Below, one piece after another: positions 25,301-32,422 of a DNA stretch of 64,000 nt. The translations under genes and the position numbers were made by a program. The stretch comes from Paenibacillus rhizophilus (GTDB lineage Bacteria; Bacillota; Bacilli; Paenibacillales; Paenibacillaceae), in contig NZ_RQPI01000004.1 of NCBI RefSeq assembly GCF_003854965.1, positions 1-64,000 of the forward strand. The letters run 5' to 3'. The stretch's first letter is position 1, and every line of letters begins with the position of its first letter. The notes under the pieces are model-generated. The model did no database searches and was not told where the DNA came from. It saw only the letters and a program-made list of their open reading frames with translations.

Positions 25301-25809
25301 TTGGATATCCTTACAGCTTCCGCAAGATCGGGTCAGATTTTCGCCTGGACAACGGCAATGGAGTTATTAATCCGTGGGGAGATAATACGTCGGCATCGCG
25401 ACCTATTGTGTGGGCGTCGCGCAATGCGTCCAACCAGTCATGCACATCGATGGCGTGGACCAACATTATTTTTGACACTACTAGTACCGAGCAATATATC
25501 GACTACAACGCCACCACCGGTGCTGTTACCATCCAGCAGTCGGGATGGTACAAGTTTTACGCAAAAGCACTCTTGCAGGGATACGCCGCTAATAACCAGG
25601 CTCAACTTAGATTCCTGCATAATGTGGTTACAAGCCACACCGTAGACGTACGCATTCAAGCAACTTTAACGGACTTGTTGCTTAATGGAGAAGCGCTATT
25701 GTTTTGTAATTCCGGGGATGTACTCAACACACAGGTGTACGTGACCAGCAACGCAACCGTACGGATGGGCTCGGACGTGACAGTTCTCCAGGTCGTCAAA
25801 GTAGCCTAG
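22351..25809 (+). CDS. Tail fibre / receptor-binding protein
   Basis: A 1152-residue protein from TTG 22351 (AGGAGGGATTTGA upstream). The N-terminus (WDAAGIEPPATKKTNGWAVDD, residues ~11-31, then LNWLFNRIYK) is the usual attachment domain. A repetitive Thr/Asp-rich shaft (TDTLTIAAGTGITVTTDA) follows, then carbohydrate-binding-like beta domains (~240-390 and ~440-570) and a C-terminal TNF-like segment (AWTNIIFDTTSTEQYIDYN). It would decide host range. It is the longest gene of the prophage, and codon use is similar to its neighbours. Confidence 0.88.
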   Translation: MADFNEQLPQWDAAGIEPPATKKTNGWAVDDKPPAGWLNWLFNRIYKVVSEIRTVFSAHKADNTAHITGAERTTWNNKVDKVAGKQLSTEDYSTTEKNKLAGIAASAEVNQNAFTTVAVSGQSSVVADSKTDTLTIAAGTGITVTTDANTDTITVTATGNQTPGAHASSHLTGGSDPIAKATTSTDGLMPASAMADLAAVKAGQGRVDLSQTLGPGLSVLAADQNGSELDLVVSGRTLVNILGNSGNFELDSNSDGVANGWTKFTSGTYSLETTNVSTGLKAQKITSTAGDPNVTSRNVYQNIAVEAGKTYVAVANLATDGITIGMMRIELPTLVDVSQSTSGIIFIKFTPSTTGTYTFRLFNRAVVGDVGWVQFDSVGIYEVDAALYARIGVDITAANIRDYLPHVDGKQHVQGVAITKQGRNLLPSVPEGLNAAATTNGPYDLTMVATGPSQTNTMSIPVIPGQTYTVSIEMAGSNALLGYNFYDSNGTQVGSYGTWLGATGSKVFTVPANVTRARVVLNSNGAGTLTFKNWMLVLGDASALPPSFTPTEPQSVVLPVTLGQVGDVKDSVYNSGTEWMYVERIKKNVLLDGAISWVFDVDYAGFKRVKFNNGLVWASTKGTASRYDGKLLKNDGTKDPSTEADTFLIHSSGYFFLNIADTDSGWAEAINPNSNAIKALANGWKANANNGTVYTSWISILDGSAPATNTEAWVAANKAPGWTAWASLDYALANATAPVPVADAEGSITLHPGGNQISVDTGVIQREKATFAFSGTAYRINQLGFPASASLLSKRGGKLLAVYKEEDLFTKYGVINDAAANGNFRIGIEQTDYDPTKDYYVTYIALDKYALTSSVTETIATYRTGLGGVASDLVQSVAELRQADDRQDFAIDYAEAKTDNLRVDFTAHQVDYIRHPAYAGTAGTATAYTATLSPAPASLPEGFGITIVPHAANGANPTLNINGLGAVALKDQKGVSLAAGFLVLGYPYSFRKIGSDFRLDNGNGVINPWGDNTSASRPIVWASRNASNQSCTSMAWTNIIFDTTSTEQYIDYNATTGAVTIQQSGWYKFYAKALLQGYAANNQAQLRFLHNVVTSHTVDVRIQATLTDLLLNGEALLFCNSGDVLNTQVYVTSNATVRMGSDVTVLQVVKVA

Positions 25810-25821
25810 AAGGGGGAAAAC

Positions 25822-26310
25822 ATGAACATTGCACAAGCCATATTACACTTGTACCCGGACGCCGACCCGCTCGGGGATTTTGAGGTATGGAACGTCGGCC
25901 CTGCGCCAGTATTGCACCCCGGCGCTGAGGACAAAGGCCGCGTCCGATACGAGATCAAGAAGCCAGAAGATGGCGAAGAGCCGGTTGAGGGCATCCATTA
26001 TCGGTACGTAGTCGATTTTAACCGGCTGACCGAAGGCGAAGACTACGACATTGTAGACCGTGGACCCTATATTGCCATCTGGAACCTGGAAGCCCCACAG
26101 CCGACCGAAGAGGAGCTGCAGGCCGCTTGGGAAGCGTACCTGGAGGCAGAGGCGAACAAGCCGCCGGAACCGCCGACCGAGGTTGAGCAACTACGGGCAG
26201 ATAACGCCGCTTTGCTGCTGGAGCTGGCCCAGGTACAAGCTCGGCAGGATCAGGCGGACGCAGACGCCGCAGCCCTGCTGTTGACTCTGGCGGAAGGAGG
26301 GATACTGTGA
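25822..26310 (+). CDS. XkdW-like tail protein
   Basis: A 162-residue acidic protein after the fibre gene. The N-terminal domain begins AQAILHLYPDADPLGDFEV, as in XkdW of PBSX-type elements; residues ~85-160 form a Glu/Gln/Ala/Leu coiled coil. XkdW and XkdX follow the tail fibre in many Bacillus-type prophages; the role is unknown, possibly fibre assembly. It overlaps the next gene by 4 nt. Confidence 0.75.
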   Translation: MNIAQAILHLYPDADPLGDFEVWNVGPAPVLHPGAEDKGRVRYEIKKPEDGEEPVEGIHYRYVVDFNRLTEGEDYDIVDRGPYIAIWNLEAPQPTEEELQAAWEAYLEAEANKPPEPPTEVEQLRADNAALLLELAQVQARQDQADADAAALLLTLAEGGIL

Positions 26311-26441
26311 ATTGGTATGTGACCATCAAACGCTATTATGACGCCGGGTACTATACGCCTGCACAGGTACAGATTTTTGTGACAGCCAACAAGATAACGT
26401 CCGCTCAAGCGGCTGATATTACAGAAGAGAGCGCCGCATAG
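26307..26441 (+). CDS. xkdX: XkdX-family small protein
   Basis: A 44-residue protein (GTG 26307, GGAAGGAGGG upstream) of the XkdX family: W-Y-x-x-I-K-x-x-Y-x-x-G-Y-Y followed by V..FV..NKIT..Q...IT. Its position directly after an XkdW-like gene confirms it. Function unknown. Too short for automatic ORF cut-offs. Confidence 0.85.
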   Translation: MNWYVTIKRYYDAGYYTPAQVQIFVTANKITSAQAADITEESAA

Positions 26442-26454
26442 GCGTTTTTATTTT
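26430..26454 (+). terminator. Terminator overlapping the xkdX stop codon
   Basis: CGCC (26432-26435) pairs with GGCG (26441-26444) around GCATA, extended by flanking bases, followed by TTTTTATTTT. It would end the tail transcript partly before the lysis genes. Confidence 0.6.
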
Positions 26455-26496
26455 GCCCTCGGATCCCCGGGGGCTATTTATGTTGGGAGGGTCAGC

Positions 26497-27006
26497 ATGT
26501 TTAATCAAATAAGGCAAATTACAACAACCATTTACACCGCAGCTGTCGGTTCCGGGAGCCGGGAGATCGCCGCCGGCGGCACAAGTGCAATGGCTGGCGT
26601 ACTGGCTATGGCAACCGGATGGCTGGGAGGCTGGGATAAGCCGCTCGAACTGCTTGTGGTCCTCATGTTTGCGGACTATGTCAGCGGCGTAGCAGGAGCG
26701 TTTAAGACTCATACGGTATCATCGGACATCATGTTCTGGGGCGGCGTGCGGAAAGCGGTCGTCCTTTTTGTTGTCGGGCTGTCGGCGTTAGTGGACGCCT
26801 GGGTGCAGACTGGAGCTCCGGTCTTTAGGGCGGCAGCCATCTTTTTCTATGCCGGAAGAGAGGCGCTGTCGGTTGTTGAAAATTTCGGGGTCCTTGGCGT
26901 GCCACTGCCGGATAAGCTCAAGGATTATCTACTGCAGCTTAATCAGGACAAGGCCCGAAACAATCCGGCAAAGCCTGGCCATCCGGATAACGATAAAACA
27001 GCATAG
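26497..27006 (+). CDS. Holin, toxin-secretion/lysis family (phage_holin_4-like)
   Basis: A 169-residue membrane protein behind GGGAGGG. Hydrophobic segments at ~28-45, ~52-70, ~80-100 and ~108-128 with the signature DYVSGVAGAF (~65-75) of the phage_holin_4 family. It makes membrane lesions at lysis. The C-terminal ~35 residues are charged and soluble. First gene of the lysis cassette. Confidence 0.85.
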   Translation: MFNQIRQITTTIYTAAVGSGSREIAAGGTSAMAGVLAMATGWLGGWDKPLELLVVLMFADYVSGVAGAFKTHTVSSDIMFWGGVRKAVVLFVVGLSALVDAWVQTGAPVFRAAAIFFYAGREALSVVENFGVLGVPLPDKLKDYLLQLNQDKARNNPAKPGHPDNDKTA

Positions 27007-27018
27007 GAGGAAACGGTA

Positions 27019-27891
27019 GTGACCTTAACTTTAGATCAAGTGAAAGCTAAGTCCGCGCCAAAGCTGGTCGGTCTGCAGCCGGTAGTCTTGGCTGGAGTCA
27101 CCGCGCTGATCGAGCGCTGCTACAACCGAGGCGTGATGATCGTTATTACGCAGGGATTGCGGACATACGCGGAGCAGGATGGACTCTATGCGAAGGGCCG
27201 GACGGCGCCGGGCGAAATCGTCACCAACGCCCGCGGCGGATACAGCAACCATAACTTCGGTCTGGCCGTGGATTTTGCCTTGCTGCTGCTGGATGGTCGC
27301 ACTATCTCCTGGGATATGCAGCGTGATGACGATGGGGATAAAACAACCGATTGGATGGAAGTCGTTCAGGAGGCGAAGGCCCTGGGCTTTGCCTGGGGCG
27401 GTGACTGGAAGAAATTTAAAGACTATCCGCACTTAGAAATGGTGTTCGGCTTGTCTACCGCGCAGCTGCACGCAGGAGAACGCCCTTCGGCTGTTGCGGT
27501 CAATGCCGCGTTTGCAAAAATCGCGAAATTACAAGAGGAGGCATACGAAATGACGGAAGTAGAGAAGAAGGATTTCGAAGACCTGAAAGCAACAGTGAAG
27601 GAACAGGCAAAGCTAATTGAGGAATTGACCAGCAGCAAAGACACGCTCAAAGAAGAAACCCTGAAACAGGCAGCAGAGATCAAGGAGCTCGGAGAAGCAT
27701 TGCTGGAGTTGACCGATACCACGCCGCCAAAGTGGGCAGAGGCAGCGTTGCAGGCTTTTGCAAATACGCCGTCTGCCCTTAATGGCAAGCCGGTACTCGA
27801 CACGCCGGACAAGGCAACATACACAGAGGCACGACTGATCACTATTTTGCACCGTCTCGGCTTGGCCGCAAGGCAGAAAGGGGACAAATAA
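27019..27891 (+). CDS. Endolysin: M15 L-alanyl-D-glutamate endopeptidase
   Basis: A 290-residue protein from GTG 27019 (TAGGAGGAAACGG upstream). The M15/VanY-type catalytic domain spans ~1-155: QGLRTYAEQ, the zinc ligands in SNHNFGLAVDF (His and Asp) and WGGDWKKFKDYPHLEM (catalytic Asp and final His). The region ~175-240 is a long Lys/Glu coiled coil, and the C-terminal ~50 residues (TPPKWAEAALQAF) may be a wall-binding or dimerisation module. It cuts peptidoglycan stem peptides once the holins open the membrane. Confidence 0.9.
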   Translation: MTLTLDQVKAKSAPKLVGLQPVVLAGVTALIERCYNRGVMIVITQGLRTYAEQDGLYAKGRTAPGEIVTNARGGYSNHNFGLAVDFALLLLDGRTISWDMQRDDDGDKTTDWMEVVQEAKALGFAWGGDWKKFKDYPHLEMVFGLSTAQLHAGERPSAVAVNAAFAKIAKLQEEAYEMTEVEKKDFEDLKATVKEQAKLIEELTSSKDTLKEETLKQAAEIKELGEALLELTDTTPPKWAEAALQAFANTPSALNGKPVLDTPDKATYTEARLITILHRLGLAARQKGDK

Positions 27892-27893
27892 TC

Positions 27894-28112
27894 ATGCAAA
27901 GTAAATGGAGAAATTATGGCTTGTGGGTGTCTTTGACAGCAGCCGTACTGTTGGCAGTACAGACCATTAGCGCGATCTTCGGGATGGAACTGGCTCCAGA
28001 TAAGTATGATGAGGTAACGGCAGCTGTGAATGCGATCCTGGGCATTCTGGTTGTGCTCGGAATCGTCAGTAATCCAGAAGCAGGCAAGGGATATAGCGAT
28101 ACGGATAAATAG
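27894..28112 (+). CDS. Second holin, phi-LC3-like
   Basis: A 72-residue protein starting 3 nt after the endolysin stop. One or two membrane helices (LWVSLTAAVLLAVQTISAIF and AVNAILGILVVLGIV) end with NPEAGKGYSDTDK, the charged tail typical of phi-LC3-type holins (..GI..dPTT.G..DS). Two holins around the endolysin suggest tuned lysis timing or a holin/antiholin pair. Confidence 0.8.
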   Translation: MQSKWRNYGLWVSLTAAVLLAVQTISAIFGMELAPDKYDEVTAAVNAILGILVVLGIVSNPEAGKGYSDTDK

Positions 28113-28191
28113 CATTTACAGATTGTCCCATATGAATTATACTACCTATACACGGATCGGAAGCACCGAGCGTGCAGTCCGAAAGAATCGG

Positions 28192-28232
28192 CAAATACCC
28201 CTGTTGGCTTCGCTGACGGGGGTATTTCTTTT
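28192..28232 (+). terminator. Terminator of the lysis cassette
   Basis: AAATACCCC (28192-28200) pairs with GGGGTATTT (28219-28227), with an internal GTTGGC/GCTGAC helix, followed by CTTTT. It closes the late operon and isolates the cargo genes. Confidence 0.8.
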
Positions 28233-28251
28233 AAAAGAGAGGGTATAGAGT

Positions 28252-29121
28252 ATGAGGATTTTTGAGAGCCTTGACCGATTTGCTTCGCTTATTTCCGAAA
28301 ACTTCAATTCATTTATGAAAGATTTTCCTTTAGAAAGTCAAGCCGCTGAAGCAGTTCATCAAGGAATGTATTCATTAACGAATGACAGTGAATATATAAA
28401 TGAATCAATATCGACCGGAGTAACTGCAACGTTAGTTTTTGGGGCTCATTCCTCGTGGATAAACGCTTTTAACATGACGGTTTCAGGTCACATCGATACT
28501 GGATTCAGTGAGCTTAGAAGAGCTGTTGAGTTCACTTGTTATGCTGCAAAGATTAAAGGTTCAGATAAAAGGGCTGAAGATTGGATGAAACAACGATCAG
28601 ACCCCCAAGCAATGAGGCGGTTTTCTGGTCAATTTCGAATCCCTACAGCTTATACAAATGAAAAATTCAAATATCTGCGGCCTTTGTTAGTTACATATGA
28701 TATGGCAAATTACTATGGTGCCCATGGCAACCTTGAGACAATGGCTGGAAAAATTCATACGACTGACGGGCTTAGATTTAGTTATCAAGCAGATAGAGAA
28801 ATAATTTACTTAGTCGCTCCTTCATGTATACTAAGTGGATATCGAATTTTACAATCGCTAGATGCGATACTCGACAATTTAGTAATAAGGCCTCAAAATT
28901 TTAAAAGTACAAAAGAGTATATTGAAAAGTCAATTAGAGAGTTAAGATTGGATCTTGCTAATTATCGTTACCAAGGACGAATTCCTGAGGATATAAGGAG
29001 ATTTATCTGCATGGATGACGATACAGAAACTAATAAAATGTTTGACGAAATGATTGAAAAGGAGCGTTTAAGAATGGAAAAGCGCAAACCTTCAGATTTG
29101 GAAATGGATTATTATATTTAA
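28252..29121 (+). CDS. AT-rich cargo protein of unknown function
   Basis: A 289-residue, probably all-helical soluble protein. It is clearly AT-richer than the morphogenesis genes before it, which suggests separate acquisition. The stretch GHIDTGFSELRRAVEFTCYAAKIKG (residues ~80-104 by ends) resembles helical proteins in which an R-x-x-x-E pair follows a His, as in some AbiV/DUF5677-type proteins; this resemblance is weak. Position after the lysis cassette is typical for lysogenic-conversion or anti-phage cargo. No catalytic motif is recognised. Confidence 0.6.
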   Translation: MRIFESLDRFASLISENFNSFMKDFPLESQAAEAVHQGMYSLTNDSEYINESISTGVTATLVFGAHSSWINAFNMTVSGHIDTGFSELRRAVEFTCYAAKIKGSDKRAEDWMKQRSDPQAMRRFSGQFRIPTAYTNEKFKYLRPLLVTYDMANYYGAHGNLETMAGKIHTTDGLRFSYQADREIIYLVAPSCILSGYRILQSLDAILDNLVIRPQNFKSTKEYIEKSIRELRLDLANYRYQGRIPEDIRRFICMDDDTETNKMFDEMIEKERLRMEKRKPSDLEMDYYI

Positions 29122-29125
29122 GTTT

Positions 29126-29156
29126 GAACCCCGTTGAGCATCGGCCCAATGGGGTT
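29126..29156. terminator. Stem-loop between convergent genes
   Basis: AACCCC (29127-29132) pairs with GGGGTT (29150-29155). Neither side has a strong T-run; it probably serves as a weak bidirectional terminator between the cargo gene and the ligase gene. Confidence 0.45.
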
Positions 29157-29166
29157 CTGTTCGGTC

Positions 29167-30027
29167 TTACATTATGAATTCGGTAAAAACCGGGCTTCTA
29201 AGCATCCCGGATTTGGTCCAGTTCCTCATTCTCACCCGAGCTCGAAGCCGGGGCTCCAAGTGTACAAACTCCTTATCCTCTCCAGTCACCAGCTGCCCTG
29301 CGACGCCGTAAAAAGCTCGCTTGTGCGTTGGTGTTGCCCCTAACTCGATAATCCCAGCTGGACGCAGCTTACCGGGCGGCCCCGGGATAGAGGCGAGCCA
29401 GCCAAACTCCTCTTTACGATACCCTGTAATATAGACCTCAGCATAAGACCAGTTAATGACCTTTTGCCACGCCGCCGACCTCCGTCCGGTCTCATATAGT
29501 CTATTCTTGCGTTTACCGACAACACCCTCCATATTACGCGCCACGATCTGCTCAAAAAGAGCTTCTCCAGATCCTTCGACGTACGGGACAACTCCAAAGC
29601 TGCCTGACGGTAGCGACAACCCCGATAGTATCTCCTTGCGGCGCAGCAGCGGCAGTCCGCGCAAGTCCATCCCCTTATATTGCAGGATATCAAAGATGGC
29701 GTAATAGGCCGGTAGGCTTGCTGTAAGCCGTTGAATCTTATCGGAGCGCCGGGCTTGGAACCGGCTCATGACGGCCTCGAAATCCGAAATGCCCGTTTCC
29801 GGATCGACGCAGGCGACCTCGCCGTCCAGGATAATGTCGCCGTCAAATGGTAGCTGCAGCTCTGGATACTGTCTAGTGCAGTCGTTATTGTGGCGCGTGT
29901 AGAGCCGGACCTCCCCGGATTGTTGTGAGTAAATCAACCGATGGCCGTCTACCTTTGGCTCAAATATATAATTGTTGTCAGAGAACGGCCCAGGAGCCGT
30001 ATCGAGCAGCATTGGGGATATAAACAT
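29167..30027 (-). CDS. Phage ATP-dependent DNA ligase
   Basis: A 286-residue protein of the small ATP-dependent ligase family found in SPbeta-like phages (YoqV type). The adenylation motif EPKVDGHR places the nucleophilic Lys at K25. Motif III-like YYAIFDIL, motif IV EGVVGK and motif V-like AWQKVI follow; the C-terminal ~90 residues would be the OB domain. It seals nicks, for example during phage DNA circularisation, replication or repair. It is transcribed opposite to the late genes, from its own promoter. Confidence 0.88.
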   Translation of the reverse strand: MFISPMLLDTAPGPFSDNNYIFEPKVDGHRLIYSQQSGEVRLYTRHNNDCTRQYPELQLPFDGDIILDGEVACVDPETGISDFEAVMSRFQARRSDKIQRLTASLPAYYAIFDILQYKGMDLRGLPLLRRKEILSGLSLPSGSFGVVPYVEGSGEALFEQIVARNMEGVVGKRKNRLYETGRRSAAWQKVINWSYAEVYITGYRKEEFGWLASIPGPPGKLRPAGIIELGATPTHKRAFYGVAGQLVTGEDKEFVHLEPRLRARVRMRNWTKSGMLRSPVFTEFIM

Positions 30028-30044
30028 AGGATCACCTCTCCTTC

Positions 30045-30050
30045 ATTATA
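30045..30050 (-). promoter_or_regulatory. -10 element of the ligase gene
   Basis: On the minus strand TATAAT lies ~18 nt before the ligase start, just ahead of GGAGAGGTGATCCT. A matching -35 is weak. Confidence 0.45.
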
Positions 30051-30129
30051 ACGTGCCGTAATAAGGAGTAAGGGAGGTAAGTCTTGGGATAGTATCATTC
30101 GGCTAAGCGCCCAGCGGGATTATTTAACA

Positions 30130-30173
30130 TTGCATAAAGAACTAATGTTCGCATATAATACAAACAAATGTTC
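30130..30173 (+). promoter_or_regulatory. Promoter with two LexA (SOS) boxes
   Basis: -35 TTGCAT (30130-30135) and -10 TATAAT (30154-30159) are 18 nt apart. A perfect GAAC-TAAT-GTTC LexA box (30139-30150) fills the spacer, and a second copy with one mismatch, AAAC-AAAT-GTTC, lies just downstream (30162-30173). This layout is how LexA represses SOS genes in Bacillus-type bacteria, so the three following genes should be DNA-damage induced. Confidence 0.8.
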
Positions 30174-30192
30174 TTATTCGGAGGCGGATATT

Positions 30193-30387
30193 ATGCACAT
30201 GCGAGCAGGCCAAACTGTGGAAATTGTGTATATCGACAAGGCCAGTAAAATCACGCAGCGTCGGATAGAGGTCAAGGTCATCAAAGACGGCCGCATTCGG
30301 GCGACGTGCCTGACGACCGGCGCACCGCGTGTGTTCTTGGCGGCCAATGTGTTAGCTTGGCGGCCGATCAGTCAGGCAGCTGGTTAA
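30193..30387 (+). CDS. WYL-like small protein, SOS-controlled
   Basis: A 64-residue protein (ATG 30193; TCGGAGGCGG upstream). The pattern EIVYIDKASKITQRRIEVKV...GRIRATCLTTGAPRVFLAANVL fits a minimal WYL-like domain, a small beta fold often found in DNA-damage-linked regulators. It stands first behind the LexA boxes. Its partner or ligand is unknown. Confidence 0.6.
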   Translation: MHMRAGQTVEIVYIDKASKITQRRIEVKVIKDGRIRATCLTTGAPRVFLAANVLAWRPISQAAG

Positions 30388-30397
30388 GGAGGACAGC

Positions 30398-30871
30398 ATG
30401 AGCAAACTCGAAGATAATGAGCGATGGAAATCAAAACTAATCTTGACGGAGCATGCCGAGGGGTATGTCCAGCAGCACAATCCCACACCTGCAAAGATTA
30501 TTACGGCCGAGGAGCGTACAATGCTCCGCGACTACCTTCTGCTTCCGCACATGGTAACGATGGTTCAGAAAAGTCTGGATGATTTGAAGCACTCTCACAA
30601 TATCCTTAACCGGTTGTACCTTATGGCCGGAGAATATGTAATGGGGCGTATTACACAAGACCTGTATCAATTACGCCGGGAGCTTAGACAGCGAAACATA
30701 AAAGTATTGTCTGAGGAGCAATCCGACTTTGTCATCTACCACCGTTTTATCTGCCGGGGATACGAAGAACGGTTCGGCATGACCCGAGATGTAATGAAGG
30801 CGGAAATAAGCCTTCGGCTGACACGATACATTGCAGAAGCGGGAGGATTGCTTAAGAAGGGCAGTACATAA
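30398..30871 (+). CDS. SOS-cluster hypothetical protein
   Basis: A 157-residue basic, helical protein with TAAGGAGGACAGC upstream. The start (NERWKSKLILTEHAEGY) vaguely recalls the YolD N-terminus (kW..m.L.EH), but the rest does not. It is the second gene of the LexA-controlled trio. Unknown function. Confidence 0.5.
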   Translation: MSKLEDNERWKSKLILTEHAEGYVQQHNPTPAKIITAEERTMLRDYLLLPHMVTMVQKSLDDLKHSHNILNRLYLMAGEYVMGRITQDLYQLRRELRQRNIKVLSEEQSDFVIYHRFICRGYEERFGMTRDVMKAEISLRLTRYIAEAGGLLKKGST

Positions 30872-30886
30872 GGGAGGACATGGACA

Positions 30887-31141
30887 ATGAAGCAGGAGAG
30901 TAGACCAAGGGAAAAGCCGATATTAGACCAGAAGGAGTGGGATATAATCGACCTATCTCTGTACCATTCAATGGAGGACCATGCACCAGTCACTCTTACG
31001 CTATGGGACCCATTTGTGGACCGGAAGGCTAAAGGTATTGTCATGCAGGTGGATCGGCAACTGAAGCGAATCAAACTGCGCTGGAGCGAAGATGATTGGG
31101 ATTGGATTGATATGAATGAGATTATCGCGCTATCCAATTAA
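30887..31141 (+). CDS. YolD-like protein
   Basis: An 84-residue protein with the YolD-like pattern: a helix (SLYHSMEDHAPVTLTLWDP), then GIVMQVDRQLKRIKLRWS and a final strand containing W-I-D-M-N-E-I. YolD proteins are normally encoded beside a Y-family DNA polymerase of the UvrX/YqjW type in SOS-induced phage operons. No polymerase gene is present here, so this YolD is an orphan within the window. Confidence 0.7.
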   Translation: MKQESRPREKPILDQKEWDIIDLSLYHSMEDHAPVTLTLWDPFVDRKAKGIVMQVDRQLKRIKLRWSEDDWDWIDMNEIIALSN

Positions 31142-31143
31142 TA

Positions 31144-31186
31144 TGAAAGCCCCTGCTAGCCGTGAATGGCTGGCGGGGGCTTTCAT
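31144..31186. terminator. Bidirectional terminator
   Basis: AAAGCCCC-TGC (31145 onward) pairs with GCGGGGGCTTT (31173-31183) across a CTAGCC/GGCTGG inner helix. A-rich and T-rich flanks on both sides suit two convergent genes (YolD-like and Ltp-like). Confidence 0.75.
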
Positions 31187-31199
31187 GTGTATTTTTACA

Positions 31200-31745
31200 T
31201 TATTTTAAATGATCTATCGCGTATTTCGCTTCTTCCTTGGTGAATTTCTCCCCGTATTCTGAAATCAATTGATCGTAAATAGCCGAATTTGACATACTCA
31301 TAGATTCTGCGTATGTTTGTGCTTTTTTCAATGCATTTTCTTTCCAATCAAATACAATGTTAGCAATCGCATACTTAGCAGCTTCTTTCGGAAAATTTTC
31401 TCCATACTCCGAGGTCAACTGATCGTAGATGCCTTTCTTGGACATATACATATTCTCTGCATACATTTCCGCTTTTTCTAATGCTGCAGTATATTCCCTA
31501 GGGACACTCTTTTCCACTACGGCCGCCGGGGCTGTGGTTGGCTCAGAAGTTGCTGGTGCGGCTTTCGGGGCCGAGCTTGCCTTGGTCACTTCCGGCGCTG
31601 CGGACTTTGCAGCCGTAGTTTGAGTAGTTGCTGCCGGCTCACTGGCGGCCTGTTTGTCTTCACTACCGTTTCCTCCGGCAATAGCGATTACTACAATTAC
31701 AGCCAATACCCAAAACCACCATCTCTTATAAATCGGCTTCTTCAT
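31200..31745 (-). CDS. Ltp-type surface protein (superinfection exclusion candidate)
   Basis: A 181-residue protein. Residues ~8-25 are a hydrophobic anchor (WWFWVLAVIVVIAIAG) without a lipobox Cys; residues ~32-82 are an Ala/Thr/Pro/Ser linker; the C-terminus has two similar ~45-residue repeats (ALEKAEMYAENMYMSKKGIY and ALKKAQTYAESMSMSNSAIY). Each repeat matches the host-cell-surface-exposed lipoprotein (Ltp) domain. In streptococcal temperate phage TP-J34 the Ltp protein blocks DNA injection of related phages. This copy is membrane-anchored rather than lipidated. Confidence 0.8.
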   Translation of the reverse strand: MKKPIYKRWWFWVLAVIVVIAIAGGNGSEDKQAASEPAATTQTTAAKSAAPEVTKASSAPKAAPATSEPTTAPAAVVEKSVPREYTAALEKAEMYAENMYMSKKGIYDQLTSEYGENFPKEAAKYAIANIVFDWKENALKKAQTYAESMSMSNSAIYDQLISEYGEKFTKEEAKYAIDHLK

Positions 31746-31887
31746 CTTACATACTCCCCCAATGTTTTGATAATATTAACAAAAAATAGTTTAGCAGATA
31801 TAGGTAAATAAGACTGTGAAATTATTACGTTGATCTTATTATCGGGGTTTCACTTGTGAAAATTTAGGATATAGCTCATATTTGTGC

Positions 31888-31917
31888 AAAACCCCCGTCA
31901 TTCGTTCGACGGGGGTT
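31888..31917 (-). terminator. Terminator of the RHH gene
   Basis: On the minus strand AACCCCCGTC pairs with GACGGGGGTT around GAACGAAT, followed by TTGC. The stem overlaps the RHH stop codon (31898-31900). Confidence 0.7.
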
Positions 31918-32110
31918 GCTGTTTGTCTCGCTCCATTTTTTCTTCAACGGCCTTCTGGATATAGCCGTTTAAACTCATGCCGGCATCCTCGGCCGCCTTC
32001 TTATATAAGGCTTTGGTACCAATCTTCACATCAAGTGGGATTCGCTCGTAAGTCTTTTCATTGTATTTCATCTTCGCCCTGCTCGCCGCCGGGCCTCTAG
32101 GGTTTGCCAT
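31898..32110 (-). CDS. Arc-type ribbon-helix-helix regulator
   Basis: A 70-residue protein. The frame runs further upstream, but the start at 32110 follows GGAGGGATAGAC on the minus strand. The RHH fold is clear in YERIPLDVKIGTKALYKKAAEDAGMSLNGYIQKAVEEKM (residues ~21-59 by ends): a short strand for DNA contact, then two helices with the G-x-S-x-x-x-Y-I turn. Divergent from a strong promoter bearing two identical palindrome-like sites, it is most likely the repressor of that promoter and of itself. Confidence 0.8.
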   Translation of the reverse strand: MANPRGPAASRAKMKYNEKTYERIPLDVKIGTKALYKKAAEDAGMSLNGYIQKAVEEKMERDKQQPPSNE

Positions 32111-32146
32111 GTCTATCCCTCCTGACCATAAGTTTACTCTAAAATT

Positions 32147-32195
32147 TATACATGTACAAGTATAAAAAGCTTGACTATATACATGTACGAGTATA
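32147..32195. promoter_or_regulatory. Paired RHH operators
   Basis: TATACATGTACAAGTATA (32147-32164) and TATACATGTACGAGTATA (32178-32195) differ at one of 18 positions. Their starts are 31 bp apart, three helical turns, so both face the same side of DNA. Each contains TACATGTA and TATAC/GTATA half sites. The second copy fills the spacer of the rightward promoter. Confidence 0.75.
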
Positions 32196-32199
32196 TAAT
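32171..32199 (+). promoter_or_regulatory. Strong sigma-A promoter of the micro-peptide operon
   Basis: TTGACT (32171-32176), 17-nt spacer, TATAAT (32194-32199). The operator copy between the hexamers implies repression by the divergent RHH protein. Confidence 0.85.
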
Positions 32200-32225
32200 A
32201 AAGACAGAAAGGAGGTGAACGAGCC

Positions 32226-32342
32226 TTGAAAGATTGGGTAACACTCCTTACAGCAATTATCCAGCTTATCACCGCATTCTTGCTGCTCAAGGACAAGAAA
32301 AAAGGAACCAGAAAACGTCGCGGGCCTCGCAAACGTAAATAG
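32226..32342 (+). CDS. 38-residue membrane micro-peptide with basic tail
   Basis: TTG start 32226 behind an excellent AAAGGAGGTGA. The peptide has one membrane helix (WVTLLTAIIQLITAFLLL) and a strongly basic tail (KDKKKGTRKRRGPRKRK). This architecture resembles small holin-like or type-I-toxin-like membrane peptides. It is the first gene under the RHH-controlled promoter. Function unknown. Confidence 0.6.
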   Translation: MKDWVTLLTAIIQLITAFLLLKDKKKGTRKRRGPRKRK

Positions 32343-32422
32343 GTTCCTCGGGGAGGGGGTGCTTCCCCTCTCCACCCAATCTTAACATAAACGTAAGACA
32401 AAATAAACGGGAGGCTGATTGT

